The notes: generated from the letters alone by a model not told the origin. Numbered from the stretch's first letter, positions 1-9,318 are shown. The stretch is DNA of 58,813 nucleotides from Actinokineospora sp. NBRC 105648 (GCF_030269645.1 NZ_BSTR01000050.1:1-58813); one strand, 5' to 3'. Numbers and translations: made by a program.

Positions 1-164
1 TGTGGGGCCCCTAGAGCACCGCGGTGGAGAGCAAAGGGCAGGGTAAGGGCATCCCCACCCACGGCAAGTTTAGCGGCACTCTCCCCCCACACGAAGCGAG
101 TCCACTAGATCGAGCATCCGTAGCGGGACTTGCTTTCCAGCGCGGTCGGCCTCACCGCTGCGGT
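1..164 (-). repeat. MITE-like repeat family 2, copy 1 (truncated by window start)
   Basis: Reverse-strand copy of the unit seen complete at 32253-32441 and 33417-33605. It reads from the CCGCAGCGG head (about 156-164) through the terminal inverted repeat ending near 115 into the internal GGGGCCCC segment at the window edge. The second terminal inverted repeat is cut off. It has more mismatches to the other two copies than they have to each other. Confidence 0.75.
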
Positions 165-170
165 TTGCTG

Positions 171-652
171 GGGGACGGAACCTGTCGGGTGCCAGTGAGG
201 CTGGGGTTTGGTCCGCCTCAGCGGGCTCGGGATCCTCTCTGTGGGCGGGTGGGGTGAGGGATCGCCGCCGCGGTGAAGGTAGGTTTCTGAACCTGTGTTC
301 CGGAGGCATGTAGCTCCGTGTGCTGTTTCCGCTTTGGAAGTGTGGCGAGAGCGGACTGACAAGCGAACTGAAAGTCTGCGTGCAGCGGTCCGCCGACGTC
401 TCTGGTGTCGCGCGGGATTCCGCCTTTCGACTCCGCAGTCGGGCGGAGACACCCGGTCCCGTGCGTGCAGTACCGGTGTGGTGGTGTTCGGGTTTTGCGC
501 GTCCGCTGAAAGGGAACCGACGTGATCTGCGGGCATCGTTCTCCTCGTTGTCGCGGTGCGCCGGTGTGGGGTGCCGCACCACCTGGGGAGGGAACTGTGA
601 CCGATCGAGGGAGTGGGCGGGTTCGTGTGGTGGGGGAGCGGGGAGGTCGGCG
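171..652. other. Intergenic, no gene recognised
   Basis: About 480 bases between the truncated repeat copy and the first gene. Open frames run through it on both strands, as expected at this GC content, but none has a convincing ribosome binding site or recognisable protein. It probably contains the promoter of the gene at 653. I see no clear operator or terminator. Confidence 0.4.
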
Positions 653-1876
653 ATGAGCGGGGAGGACCGGTGGGTGCGCAGCCCGGTGAACCGGCTGCAC
701 CGGCACTGGGCGACGCGGCAGGGGTGTCGTTCGGTGTTGGTGTTGGTGCCGCACATCGTGGCCGGGACGAGGTTGTTCGAGTTGTTGCCGTTGCTGGAGA
801 ACGACCACCGGGTGCAGGTCGTGTTCACCCAGCCGGAGGCGTGGGAGACCTGGCAGGCGACGCAGGACTTCCTCACCGCGCACGGTGGGGTGGTGCTGCC
901 CTGGGCGCAGGCCCGGAGTGGTGAGTACGACCTTGTGCTGGCGGGCAGCACCCGCGGGGTCGACGATGTGCGCGGGCCGGTGTTGTTGGTGCCGCACGGT
1001 GGTGGGTTGGCGCAGTACCGGCGCGGTCGTCCGGCCAAGATGGGTGAATCGTGGCAGCCGATCCTGAACGTGGACGCGGCTCAGTTGTTGCGGGACGGTC
1101 GGGTGCGGGCCGAGGCGATCGTGCTGACCCACGACCTGGAGCTCGAGGTGCTCACCCGGACCTGCGCGCAGGCGGCGCCGTTCGCGGTCGTGGCGGGGGA
1201 CATCGCGTTCGACCGGTTGACCGCCAGTCTGCCCGCCCGGGCGGGCTACCGGGCGGCGCTGGGTGTGGCCGACGGGCAGGAGTTGGTCGTGGTCAGCTCG
1301 ACGTGGTCGCAGGCGTCCGCTTTCGGGCGGCACCCAGGCCTGTTCGAGCGGGTGCTGCGGGAGCTGCCGCCGGACCGGTATCGGGTGGTTGGGTTGTTGC
1401 ACCCGAACGTGTGGTCGCACCACGGCCGTTGGCAGGTGCGGACCTGGCTCGCCGACTGCCTGCGCGCCGGGCTCAGCCTGGTGCCGCCGGAGGCCGGGTG
1501 GGGCGCGGCGGTTGTCGCCGCCGACCAGGTGATCGGTGACTACGGGTCGGTGACCACCTTCGCCGCCGGACTGGGCAAGCCGGTGCTGATGGCGGCCGAG
1601 TCGGACGGGCCGTTGTTGCCGGGTAGCCCGAGCGCGGTGCTCGCCGACGCGGCGCCGCGGTGGCGGATGGAGTTGCCGTTGGTGCCGCAGCTGCGGGCGG
1701 CCGCCCTGGCCGCGACCCCGGAGCTGGGTGAGCGAGTCCGCGGGCTGCTCACCTCGCGGCCCGGTCAGGCGGCCGCGACCCTGCGGCGGACGATGTACCG
1801 GTTGCTGCGATTGGCCGAACCCGAGCAGGTCGTGTTCCCGGACCCGCTGCCGCCGCCTACCCTGCTGGCGTCATGA
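653..1876 (+). CDS. GT-B-fold protein, CDP-glycerol glycerophosphotransferase-like
   Basis: 407 residues. The C-terminal half has a segment reading VIGDYGSVTTFAAGLGKPVL, which resembles the nucleotide-binding 'DySS...a..lgkPv' region of CDP-glycerol glycerophosphotransferases and UDP-GlcNAc 2-epimerase-like GT-B proteins. No membrane segment or signal peptide is visible. The ATG at 653 is chosen because GGGAGG lies six bases upstream; an open frame continues upstream to 320 without a better site. The stop overlaps the next start as ATGA, so the two genes are probably translationally coupled. Substrate is unknown. The family resemblance is by motif only, and a degenerate or non-enzymatic role is possible. 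Confidence 0.6.
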   Translation: MSGEDRWVRSPVNRLHRHWATRQGCRSVLVLVPHIVAGTRLFELLPLLENDHRVQVVFTQPEAWETWQATQDFLTAHGGVVLPWAQARSGEYDLVLAGSTRGVDDVRGPVLLVPHGGGLAQYRRGRPAKMGESWQPILNVDAAQLLRDGRVRAEAIVLTHDLELEVLTRTCAQAAPFAVVAGDIAFDRLTASLPARAGYRAALGVADGQELVVVSSTWSQASAFGRHPGLFERVLRELPPDRYRVVGLLHPNVWSHHGRWQVRTWLADCLRAGLSLVPPEAGWGAAVVAADQVIGDYGSVTTFAAGLGKPVLMAAESDGPLLPGSPSAVLADAAPRWRMELPLVPQLRAAALAATPELGERVRGLLTSRPGQAAATLRRTMYRLLRLAEPEQVVFPDPLPPPTLLAS

Positions 1877-2433
1877 GCGACGACACCGTCTCCGGGCTGG
1901 CCGTGCGGGCGACCCGCACGGCCACCCCCGGGCGCCTGGAGCTGTGGCGCTGCGACTCGACCGGGCAGCCGGTGGACTTCCTGCTCGGCCACGCTGACCT
2001 GTCCACGCCGTGGTCGGCGGCGGACGTTCTGCTGTTCCCCGAACAACCCTGCCTCGCCGACGCGCGCGCCGTCGCCGCGCGTGAGCTGGGGCTGCTCCCG
2101 GGACTCGCGTTGGCCGCGGTCGGTCTGGCGGGCGGGTCGTGCCTGCTGTCCACTGCGGACGGTGACACCGCCGTGGTGCCGCCCGCGTCCTTGCGGGCGG
2201 CTGCCGCCCTGGGCTACCTCGGGACCCTGCTACGCCTGCGCGTCGCCGAGTTGCGGGCCGTCGTCCGGTCGGAGTCCGCGCAACCGGGCCTCGGCGCGTT
2301 CCAGCTGTGGACCGCCCACTTCGCCCGCCAGCCGGCGGGCCTCGGTGAAGTGCCCCTCGGCGACGTCGAGCTCACCCTGCTGCTGGCGGATCTCACCGAG
2401 GGCGAGGAGGGCGTCGACCTGGTAACTCGCTGA
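1873..2433 (+). CDS. Hypothetical protein coupled to the GT-B-like gene
   Basis: 186 residues, no recognised family. The N-terminal two thirds is a mixed alpha/beta-looking sequence rich in Ala and Leu, with no signal peptide or clear membrane helix. It starts on the ATGA that ends the preceding gene. Its last 68 codons are antisense to the 3' end of the leftward NB-ARC gene, a tail-to-tail overlap of 204 bases. Either both 3' ends are real or this frame reads through after losing its original stop. Function is not assignable; the overlap-coupled start suggests that it works with the GT-B-like protein. Confidence 0.5.
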   Translation: MSDDTVSGLAVRATRTATPGRLELWRCDSTGQPVDFLLGHADLSTPWSAADVLLFPEQPCLADARAVAARELGLLPGLALAAVGLAGGSCLLSTADGDTAVVPPASLRAAAALGYLGTLLRLRVAELRAVVRSESAQPGLGAFQLWTAHFARQPAGLGEVPLGDVELTLLLADLTEGEEGVDLVTR

Positions 2434-4407
2434 CCCGGAATCGCGCAGGACGGTCAGGGCCCGCTCCAGCCTGGCGAGCGCGGGCTCGAACCCCCCGACC
2501 TGGGCCTCGACCCGCGCCAGCGCGATGTCGACCTTGGCAGCGTCGCCGTGGTCGGACATCGCCTCGAAACCGTCGCGAGCCGACTCGAGTTCCACCGCCG
2601 ACTCGCGGAGCCGACTCGCGGCCAGCAGCGCCTCGCCGATGCGCCGGTGCCGCAGGGCGACACCGCGGGGGATGCCCAGCTCGTCCTCGATGGCGAGGCT
2701 GGCGCGGAACCGGGCCAGCGCGTCCTCGGTGTCGCCCCGGCCCTGGGCCGCCATGCCGAGCTGGTAGAGCGCGACCGACTCGTTGGTCCGGCTCCCGGCG
2801 TGCCGGGCCAGGTCCAGGGCGCGCGCGCACTCGGTCCGCGCCTCGTCGAAGCGGTGCAGGTCGAGGTAGGCGCGGCCGAGCTGGCAGCGCAGCCGGGACT
2901 CGGCGACGGTGTTGCCGCACCGCTGGGCGGCCGGGATGCCGATCCTGTGGGAGGCGATCCACTGCTGGTAGTGCTTGCGGTAGAGGAACAACTCCCAGAG
3001 CGCCTCGCAGACCTGCCACGCGAGGTCGTCCCACCCGCGCTCAGCCGCGTCGGTGAGCACGGCGAGCAGGTTGGGCAGCTGCCCGTCCAACCAGTCCACG
3101 GCCGCGCTCGCCCGCTCGAACGGCGGCTCGGCGCCCCGGTAGTGCTGGGCGACCTCGCTCACCCGCCACCGGTTCGGGATCACGACCAGGTTCGCCCGGG
3201 TGGCGCTGTGCAGGAACCACTCGGCGATCGACCGCCGCGCCCGGTCGACCTCCTCGCTGCTCTGGTCGGGGTGGTCGCGCGCGTGCAGGCGCACCAGGTC
3301 GTGGTAGCGGTACCGGTCGCTGTCGACCTCTTCGAGCAGGCTGGCGTCCACGAGTGCTTGCAAGGCGTCCTCCGCGTCGTCCTTGGCCATGTCGGCGGCG
3401 GCAGCGGCCACGCCGACGTCGAACTCCGGACCGGGGTGCGCGCTCGCCAATCGGTAGAGCCGCGCCTGTTTCTCGTGCAGGGCCTGGTAGGACAGGTCGA
3501 AGGCCGCGTGCACCGGCGACTCGCCGTACGCGGCGAGCTTCGCCAGCCGGTGGCGCTCGTCCCGCAGCTCCGCGACCACCCGGGCGACCGGCCACCGGGG
3601 CCGGGCCGCCAGCCGGGCCCCGACGACGCGCAGCGCGATCGGCAACCGCCCGCACAGCGACACCAGCTCGCCGACCGCCGCCCGCTCGGTGCCGACCCGG
3701 CGCGCGCCCAATGAGCGGATCACCAGGTCCACCGCCTGTTCGTGCGGCAGCGGGAGCAGCTCGACGAACTCCGCGCCCTCCATGTGCAGCCCGCTGAGCC
3801 GCAGCCTGCTGGTGACCAGCACCATCGAGTCCTCCGAGGCGGGCACCAGCGGTCGCACCTGCGCGGCGGAGACCGCGTTGTCCACCAGCACGAGCAGCCC
3901 GCGCCGGGTGGTCAGGCTGCGGAACAGCGCGGTCTGCTCGGCCAGTTCCACCGGCACCCGGTCCGGCGGGACCCCGAGGCCGCGCAGGAAGCCGCCCAGC
4001 ACCTGCTCGGTGGATACCGCGCCCTCGGCGGAGAAGCCGCGCACGTCGGCGTAGAGCTGCCCGTCGGGGAAGCGCGCGGCGTTGCGCGCCGCCCAGGCCA
4101 CGGCCAGGGCGGTCTTGCCGACGCCGCCGGTGCCGGTGAGTACGACCAGGCCCGGGCGACCGGTGCCGCCTGCCACCTGGTCGACCCTGGCCATTTCGGG
4201 CGACCGGTCGGCGAAGTAGGCCGCGGGCGGCGGCAGCTGCCAGGGGACCGTGGCGCGTGCGACGTCCTGGTGGATGTGCACGCCGCCGTGGATCACCCCG
4301 GACTGCACCGACGGCGCGGCCACCACACCGGCGATGCTGTTGCCGGTCTGAACGGGTACTCGCCCGGTGTTCTCGGAATTGCGCTGGTCATCGCGACCGG
4401 TCCCCAT
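2230..4407 (-). CDS. NB-ARC/TPR regulator (AfsR-like, lacking the SARP DNA-binding domain)
   Basis: 725 residues. An N-terminal segment (about 20-47) carries the GN-SI-G-V / VQSGVIHGGVHIH pattern common in actinobacterial NB-ARC proteins. A P-loop GTGGVGKTA follows at about 92-100 and a Walker B-like stretch (LLVLVDNA) further on. The C-terminal half is a series of TPR-like helices (GRAYLDLHRFDEARTECARAL and following repeats). The SARP/OmpR-type winged helix of AfsR is absent, so it probably acts through protein contacts or as a STAND sensor ATPase. The ATG at 4407 has a purine-rich site (GGAGAAGGGGG) upstream; a longer frame reaches 4551. It diverges from the repeat protein/M50 pair, which it may control. 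Confidence 0.8.
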   Translation of the reverse strand: MGTGRDDQRNSENTGRVPVQTGNSIAGVVAAPSVQSGVIHGGVHIHQDVARATVPWQLPPPAAYFADRSPEMARVDQVAGGTGRPGLVVLTGTGGVGKTALAVAWAARNAARFPDGQLYADVRGFSAEGAVSTEQVLGGFLRGLGVPPDRVPVELAEQTALFRSLTTRRGLLVLVDNAVSAAQVRPLVPASEDSMVLVTSRLRLSGLHMEGAEFVELLPLPHEQAVDLVIRSLGARRVGTERAAVGELVSLCGRLPIALRVVGARLAARPRWPVARVVAELRDERHRLAKLAAYGESPVHAAFDLSYQALHEKQARLYRLASAHPGPEFDVGVAAAAADMAKDDAEDALQALVDASLLEEVDSDRYRYHDLVRLHARDHPDQSSEEVDRARRSIAEWFLHSATRANLVVIPNRWRVSEVAQHYRGAEPPFERASAAVDWLDGQLPNLLAVLTDAAERGWDDLAWQVCEALWELFLYRKHYQQWIASHRIGIPAAQRCGNTVAESRLRCQLGRAYLDLHRFDEARTECARALDLARHAGSRTNESVALYQLGMAAQGRGDTEDALARFRASLAIEDELGIPRGVALRHRRIGEALLAASRLRESAVELESARDGFEAMSDHGDAAKVDIALARVEAQVGGFEPALARLERALTVLRDSGSASYQVDALLALGEIRQQQGELDVAEGHFTEARRLAGEVGGPQLERAEARLRGLRPDDGPQLGDAQA

Positions 4408-4921
4408 GTGCGCCCCCTTCTCCGCCCTTCTTGCAGGGTAGGAACCAGCCGCGCGGCACGGCACCGCCGCTCGGTGACTGCCCCCGAAGTAGTGGCGACA
4501 ACCCACCGTGACGTGCCCGATCGCGCCCCTCGCGCCCCCGCGTTCCCCCATTCGCCATTAGCCCGCCCGGCGAGGTCCCCCTGTATTCGTCGCTCACCTC
4601 GCGGCGACCGCTACGCCCGACTGGGTCACACCCACGAGTCGCCTGGCCTGGGCACTTCTCGTGAACGGGCGCGCTGGTTGACCCGAACAGGCCGGCCGGG
4701 TCGTTTCCCGGACACCGCCCGTGCGGTTGACGTTCGCCTACGCGCGTGCCGGGGCTGAATACGCAAAGCGTTTCAGCTTTGTCCGTAATATGTCCAAAGT
4801 GGAATGGCCGAATTCCTCTCGACGGTCGTGGGATCTGTTTTGTGCCGGAGAACCCCGGGTACTGGGTGTTCGGCGGGCCGCGATCGCGAGCCGCGCGGAG
4901 TTCGGACGGATGGAGCCATGG

Positions 4922-5578
4922 ATGAGTGACGCGGAACTGACTGCCCTGTCGAGGGAAGAGCTGGCGGCCGAGGCGGGGGTGGCGTTGCCGGACAAGGAGG
5001 TCTACTCCCTGCTCGACCTCAACGTCGACCTCGACATCGGACTCGACCTGGCCGCTCCGGTCGACCTGGCCGTGGCGGCCAACGCCAACGTGGCGGCCCC
5101 GATCGACGCCGCGGTGGGCGCCAATGTGCTCTCCGACGGGTCGACCGCGCAGGCGTTGTCCGACCAGGGTGTGCTGATCAACCAGGGGCTCAGCGGCGAG
5201 GCCGTGGCGAACTCCAGCCAGGACAGCGTGATCGACCAGGCCGAGCCCGCGACCCAGGCCCCGGCGCAGACCCCGGCCGCCGGTCCGGTGAGCTCGAACG
5301 CCGGTGTGGTGCCCGACGACATCTCCGGCGCGCTCGACGGCGGCCTGCTCAACGTCGACGTCAACCTCGCCGCCGACCTGGACCTGGCCGCCCCGATCAA
5401 CGGCGCCGTCGCGGCCAACGCCAACGTGGCCGCGCCGATCGACGCCGCGGTGTCGGCCAACATCGGCTCGACCGGGTCGGAGGCGACCGCGGTCGCCCAG
5501 CAGGACGCGATCATCAACCAGGACATCGACGCCAACGCCGAGGCGACCGCGGACCAGAAGTCCGACCTGCGCCAGTGA
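4922..5578 (+). CDS. Two-copy repeat protein, possible substrate or precursor of the adjacent M50 protease
   Basis: 218 residues, acidic, rich in Ala, Asp and Asn, with no signal peptide or membrane helix. Two imperfect copies of about 65-75 residues are visible, at about 31-106 and 143-206. Each has an Asp/Leu-rich run (LDLAAP), the shared core ANANVAAPIDAAV, then a Gln/Asn-rich end (ILINQ- or IINQ-like). The first 30 residues (ending LPDKEVYSLL) are unrelated to the repeat and look like a leader. GGAG six bases before ATG 4922 supports this start; an in-frame ATG at 4910 is an alternative. The gap to the M50 gene is only ten bases, so one transcript is likely. Function unknown; a processed or exported repeat peptide is my inference from the neighbour. 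Confidence 0.65.
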   Translation: MSDAELTALSREELAAEAGVALPDKEVYSLLDLNVDLDIGLDLAAPVDLAVAANANVAAPIDAAVGANVLSDGSTAQALSDQGVLINQGLSGEAVANSSQDSVIDQAEPATQAPAQTPAAGPVSSNAGVVPDDISGALDGGLLNVDVNLAADLDLAAPINGAVAANANVAAPIDAAVSANIGSTGSEATAVAQQDAIINQDIDANAEATADQKSDLRQ

Positions 5579-5588
5579 AGGGACCCGC

Positions 5589-7916
5589 ATGAGCACCACC
5601 TCCGGGTCTGAGGTCGCGCCCGGGCGGGACACCACCCGCCCGGGCGCGGCCCCGCGGCGGGCCGACGGGATCGAGCTGATCGGCGAGATGCGCGGTTCCG
5701 GCTACCGCCGCCCACCCGCCCTCGTCCGCCGCGTGGACGGCCAAGTGGTCCAGCTGACACCGTTGCTCTACGCCGTGCTCGCGGCTGTCGACGGTGAGGC
5801 CGACCACGACGAGATCGCCGCGCGGGTCCGCGCCGCCACCGGGCGCGGGGTGACCGCGGCCGACGTGGACCTGTTGATCCAGGCCAAGTTGACGCCGCTG
5901 GGCGTGCTGCGCCTGCCCGACGGCAGCGAGCCGACGCCGCGCAAGGCCACGCCGCTGCTGGGCCTGCGGATGCGGCACGTGATCTCCGACCCGGACCGCA
6001 CCCGGCGGATCACCGCGCCGTTCGCCCGGCTGTTCAACCCGGTGCTGGTGGTCGCGACCCTGGCCGCCTTCGCGGCGGTGTCGTTCTGGGTGCTGTTCCA
6101 CAAAGGACTGGCGGGCGCCACCCGCCAGGTGTTCGAGCAGCCGCCGCTGCTGCTGCTGGTGATCGGCGTGACCATCGTCTCGGCGGGCTTCCACGAGTTC
6201 GGCCACGCCGCCGCCGCCCGCCGCGGCGGCGCCACCCCGGGCGCGATGGGCTTCGGCCTCTACCTGATGTGGCCGACCTTCTACACCGACGTCACCGACA
6301 GCTACCGGCTCGGCCGCGCGGGCCGACTGCGGACCGACCTCGGCGGTCTGTACTTCAACACCCTGGTCGCGGTCGGCATGTTCGGGCTCTGGTGGGTGTC
6401 CGGGTGGGACGCGCTGCTGCTGGTGATCGCCACCCAGATCCTGCAGATGGTCCGCCAGCTGGCGCCGATGGTCCGCTTCGACGGCTACCACGTGCTCGCC
6501 GACCTCACCGGCGTCCCCGACCTCTACCAGCACATCAAGCCGACCCTGCTCGGCCTGCTGCCGAACCGGTGGCGCACCCCGTCGAACCTCAAGCCGTGGG
6601 CCAGGGTGGTGGTGACCCTGTGGGTCGTCGTCGTGGTCCCGCTGCTGCTGCTCTCCACCGCGACGATCGTGCTGACGCTGCCGCGCGTCCTCGGGACCGC
6701 GTGGGCGGGCATGGGCCGCCAGTGGCAGGCCGCGACCACCGACTACGCCGACGGCGACATCGCCGGCGTGCTGGTGCGCGCCTTGGCCATCCTGGCCGTC
6801 GGACTGTCCATTGTGGGCGTCGGCCTGATGCTGGCCCGGTCCGTCCGCAGGCTGGTCACGCGCACCTGGAAGCGGACCGAGGGCAAACCGCTCCGCCGGG
6901 CCCTGGCCGGCCTGACCGCCGCCGCCGTGCTCATCGCCCTGGCCTGGGCGTGGTGGCCCGCACCCGACCGCTACCGCCCGATCCAGCCCGACGAGCGCGG
7001 CACCGTGGTCGACATCTTGCACGCGGTCCAGACCAAGCGACTCCCGGCCGCGTCCTCGTCCGCCCCCACCGTGACGACGAAGACGGTGTGGCCGCAGTCG
7101 GCGGCACGACCCACCAAGGAACGCCCCACGCTGGCCATGGTGCTCGTACCCGTTGCGCGCCAAGGGGGTCCGGCCCCCACAGCCCCCACGTGGGTCTTCC
7201 CCTTCGACCGCCCGGACCCGCCCGGCCCCGGCGACAACCAGGCCCTCGCCGTCAACACCACGCACGGCTCGGTCCGCTACGAGGTCAGCTTCGCCCTGGT
7301 CTGGGTCACCGACGGCGAATCGACCAACCGCAACGAGGCCTGGGCACTGGCCAGCTGCCGGGACTGCACCACGGTCGCCATCGCCTTCCAGGTGGTCCTC
7401 ATCGTGGGTCAGGCGGACGTCGTCGTACCGGAGAACATCGCCGTCGCCATCAACCACTCCTGCGTCGAGTGCGTGACCTACGCGCTGGCCTCCCAGCTGG
7501 TCATCACCCTGCCCGGCGACCTCAGCCCCGGCGCCAAGGCCCGCCTGGACGAGATCTGGGCCCGGCTCGCGGACCTGGCGCAGAACATCCAGGGCATGTC
7601 GGCACAGCAGATCCAGGACGCGCTGCAACAGGTCAAGGTCGACATCCTGACCGTGGTCAGCCAAGAGGGCGGCACAACCCCCACCCCATCCACCGCCCCG
7701 ACGACCAGCGGCAGCACCGCACCGACGACGACCGTGACGGCGCCATCTGTCTCGGGCACCTCTTCGCCCGCGACGACCACCACGAGCCAGTCCGCCGTCA
7801 CCACCACGACAACCCCGAGCCGGACAACGGCATCCGCCTCAAGCACCCCCAACAGCACAACCACGCCACCCTCGCCAACAACAACGCAGGCCCCCCTCAC
7901 CAGCCCACCCACATAA
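5589..7916 (+). CDS. Membrane zinc metalloprotease, M50/YydH-like, with PqqD-like N-terminus and double CxxC C-terminal domain
   Basis: 775 residues. Residues about 20-110 resemble a PqqD-type winged helix, the fold used as a RiPP recognition element (VQLTPLLYAVLAAVDGEADH region). A hydrophobic segment is followed by HEFGH at 202-206 (HExxH zinc site) and FDGYH at 297-301, the second M50 motif, then more membrane helices to about 460. The large C-terminal domain contains CRDC (590-593) and CVEC (625-628) in a conserved-looking, probably extracytoplasmic region. The last 75 residues are a Thr/Ser/Pro-rich tail typical of secreted actinobacterial proteins. The start at ATG 5589 follows GAAGGGAC. 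Probably cleaves or exports a peptide, with the repeat protein just upstream as the obvious candidate; this pairing is inference. Confidence 0.8.
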   Translation: MSTTSGSEVAPGRDTTRPGAAPRRADGIELIGEMRGSGYRRPPALVRRVDGQVVQLTPLLYAVLAAVDGEADHDEIAARVRAATGRGVTAADVDLLIQAKLTPLGVLRLPDGSEPTPRKATPLLGLRMRHVISDPDRTRRITAPFARLFNPVLVVATLAAFAAVSFWVLFHKGLAGATRQVFEQPPLLLLVIGVTIVSAGFHEFGHAAAARRGGATPGAMGFGLYLMWPTFYTDVTDSYRLGRAGRLRTDLGGLYFNTLVAVGMFGLWWVSGWDALLLVIATQILQMVRQLAPMVRFDGYHVLADLTGVPDLYQHIKPTLLGLLPNRWRTPSNLKPWARVVVTLWVVVVVPLLLLSTATIVLTLPRVLGTAWAGMGRQWQAATTDYADGDIAGVLVRALAILAVGLSIVGVGLMLARSVRRLVTRTWKRTEGKPLRRALAGLTAAAVLIALAWAWWPAPDRYRPIQPDERGTVVDILHAVQTKRLPAASSSAPTVTTKTVWPQSAARPTKERPTLAMVLVPVARQGGPAPTAPTWVFPFDRPDPPGPGDNQALAVNTTHGSVRYEVSFALVWVTDGESTNRNEAWALASCRDCTTVAIAFQVVLIVGQADVVVPENIAVAINHSCVECVTYALASQLVITLPGDLSPGAKARLDEIWARLADLAQNIQGMSAQQIQDALQQVKVDILTVVSQEGGTTPTPSTAPTTSGSTAPTTTVTAPSVSGTSSPATTTTSQSAVTTTTTPSRTTASASSTPNSTTTPPSPTTTQAPLTSPPT

Positions 7917-8364
7917 GAACACCGCCACCACCCCGCCCCCCAGTTGCGGCGGCTCGCCAACCCCGCCCGGCAACCACCCCGCGCAGCACCGCTGCCCTCC
8001 AACCCCGACCCCACCCCCAGGCAGCACCGGCCCCTCCGAGCCACCCGGCGACCCCCCCCGCCCCCTGCATCTCATACGCAGCCAAAACACGGGCTGGACT
8101 GGTCTGTCAAGGCATTCCTCCCGCCTTGACAGACCAGTCCAGCCCGTAGTCACACTTGGCGTAGGGGAAGCAGGCCCCTGAACCCAGGACGGCACAAGGA
8201 CGCTCGGTGATCATCTTTACCGACCCCGCGGCATCAGGACGCCCAGCCCCGTCAAGCGGCTCACCCGCCCCGCTGTCCCACCGGCCGGGCGAATGTCCGG
8301 TTCGTGTCAGTCTGGAACGGTAACGTGATCGCGGGGGTACTTTTAGCAAGGGGGGAGGACATCG
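7917..8364. other. Intergenic region with repeat copy A and the AraC gene promoter
   Basis: The first 130 bases are C-rich, low-complexity sequence continuing the composition of the Pro/Thr tail upstream. Repeat-element copy A lies at 8067-8180. The remaining roughly 180 bases should hold the promoter of the AraC-type gene. I see no convincing small gene here. Confidence 0.5.
8067..8180 (+). repeat. Variable-stem hairpin element, copy A
   Basis: Conserved flank GCATCTCATACGCAGCCAAA, then a perfect 23-bp hairpin with arms 8091-8113 and 8123-8145 and a 9-base loop, then conserved flank around TTGGCGTAGGGGA. TACGC and CCAA of the left flank can pair with GCGTA and TTGG of the right flank, giving an outer helix. 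The arm reads GGGC, then TGGACTGGTC (specific to this copy), then TGTCAAGGC. It sits downstream of the M50 gene and could also terminate transcription, though there is no U tract. Confidence 0.85.
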
Positions 8365-9318
8365 GTGACCGTTCACACCGATGAGGACGACCTGTTGAGC
8401 GAGCTGCTCCGGCCGATCAGGCTCACCGGCGTCTTCCACAGCTGGTGGCTGCTGCGCACGCCGTGGTCGATAGAGGGCGACTCGGAGAGCACCTGCGCGG
8501 TGCTGCACTACATCGCCGAGGGTTCGTGCTGGATCAGCGCCGACGGCGTGCCGCCGACCCACCTGCAGCAGGGTGACCTGGCCATCTTCCCGACCGGGGT
8601 GGCGCACCGGATGTCCGACCAGCCCGACCGGGTCGGCACCCCGCTGCGCGCGCTGCTCGCCGCCCGGGCGCCCGGGGCCTCGGACCGGCTGGTGCACGGC
8701 GGCGACGGCGCCCAGTCCCGGGTCCTGTGCGCCGGGCTGCACTTCGACGCCAGCGCCGCGTCCTCGCTGTACCGGGCACTGCCCTGGATGATGGTGCTCG
8801 AGCGGGAGCGGGTCGAGCGCGAGCCGCTGCTCCGGGACGTGATCAACCTGCTGGTCGCCTACCAGGGCGGTGACGTGCCCGGCTCGCAGGTCATCACGCT
8901 GCGGGCGTTCGAGATGGCCTTCGTGCTGACCCTGCGGCCGCTGCTCGGCGGGATGATGGAGCGGCCCGAGGTGCTCGCCGCGCTGCAGCACCCGGGCATC
9001 AGCAAGGCGCTGCTGATCATGTACACCCGGTTCGCCGAGCCGTGGACGATCGAGTCGCTGGCCCGCGAGGTGGGCATGTCCCGCTCGGCGTTCACCGCCA
9101 GCTTCCGGGAGCTGGTCGGTGAGGGCCCGGCGCGCCACCTGGCCTCGCACCGGATGCGCGAGTCGGCCCGGCTGCTCGCCGAGAGCAGCATCCCGCAGAG
9201 CGCGCTGCCGCAGCGGGTCGGCTACAAGAGCGCCGTGGGCTTCCACCTGGCGTTCCGCAAGTGCTTCGACATGACGCCGGGGGAGTACCGGCAGAGCTTC
9301 CAGCGCACCGCGGGCTGA
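8365..9318 (+). CDS. AraC-family transcriptional regulator with cupin sensor domain
   Basis: 317 residues. The N-terminal half is a cupin-type ligand-binding domain of the AraC_binding/Cupin_6 kind (GDLAIFPTGVAHRM, about 70-85). The C-terminal 100 residues hold two helix-turn-helix units (IESLAREVGMSRSAFTASFR, then SALPQRVGYKSAVGFHLAFR and the PGEYR ending) typical of HTH_18. The GTG start at 8365 follows a strong GGGGGAGGA. It lies at the left edge of the tryptophan-based cluster and reads in the same direction as the hydroxylase genes, so it is a good candidate for the pathway activator or repressor; the inducer is unknown. Confidence 0.9.
   Translation: MTVHTDEDDLLSELLRPIRLTGVFHSWWLLRTPWSIEGDSESTCAVLHYIAEGSCWISADGVPPTHLQQGDLAIFPTGVAHRMSDQPDRVGTPLRALLAARAPGASDRLVHGGDGAQSRVLCAGLHFDASAASSLYRALPWMMVLERERVEREPLLRDVINLLVAYQGGDVPGSQVITLRAFEMAFVLTLRPLLGGMMERPEVLAALQHPGISKALLIMYTRFAEPWTIESLAREVGMSRSAFTASFRELVGEGPARHLASHRMRESARLLAESSIPQSALPQRVGYKSAVGFHLAFRKCFDMTPGEYRQSFQRTAG

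Noticed and set aside
5514..7664. 716-codon minus-strand frame opposite the M50 gene
   Set aside because: Shadow frame; the plus strand has HExxH and membrane helices.
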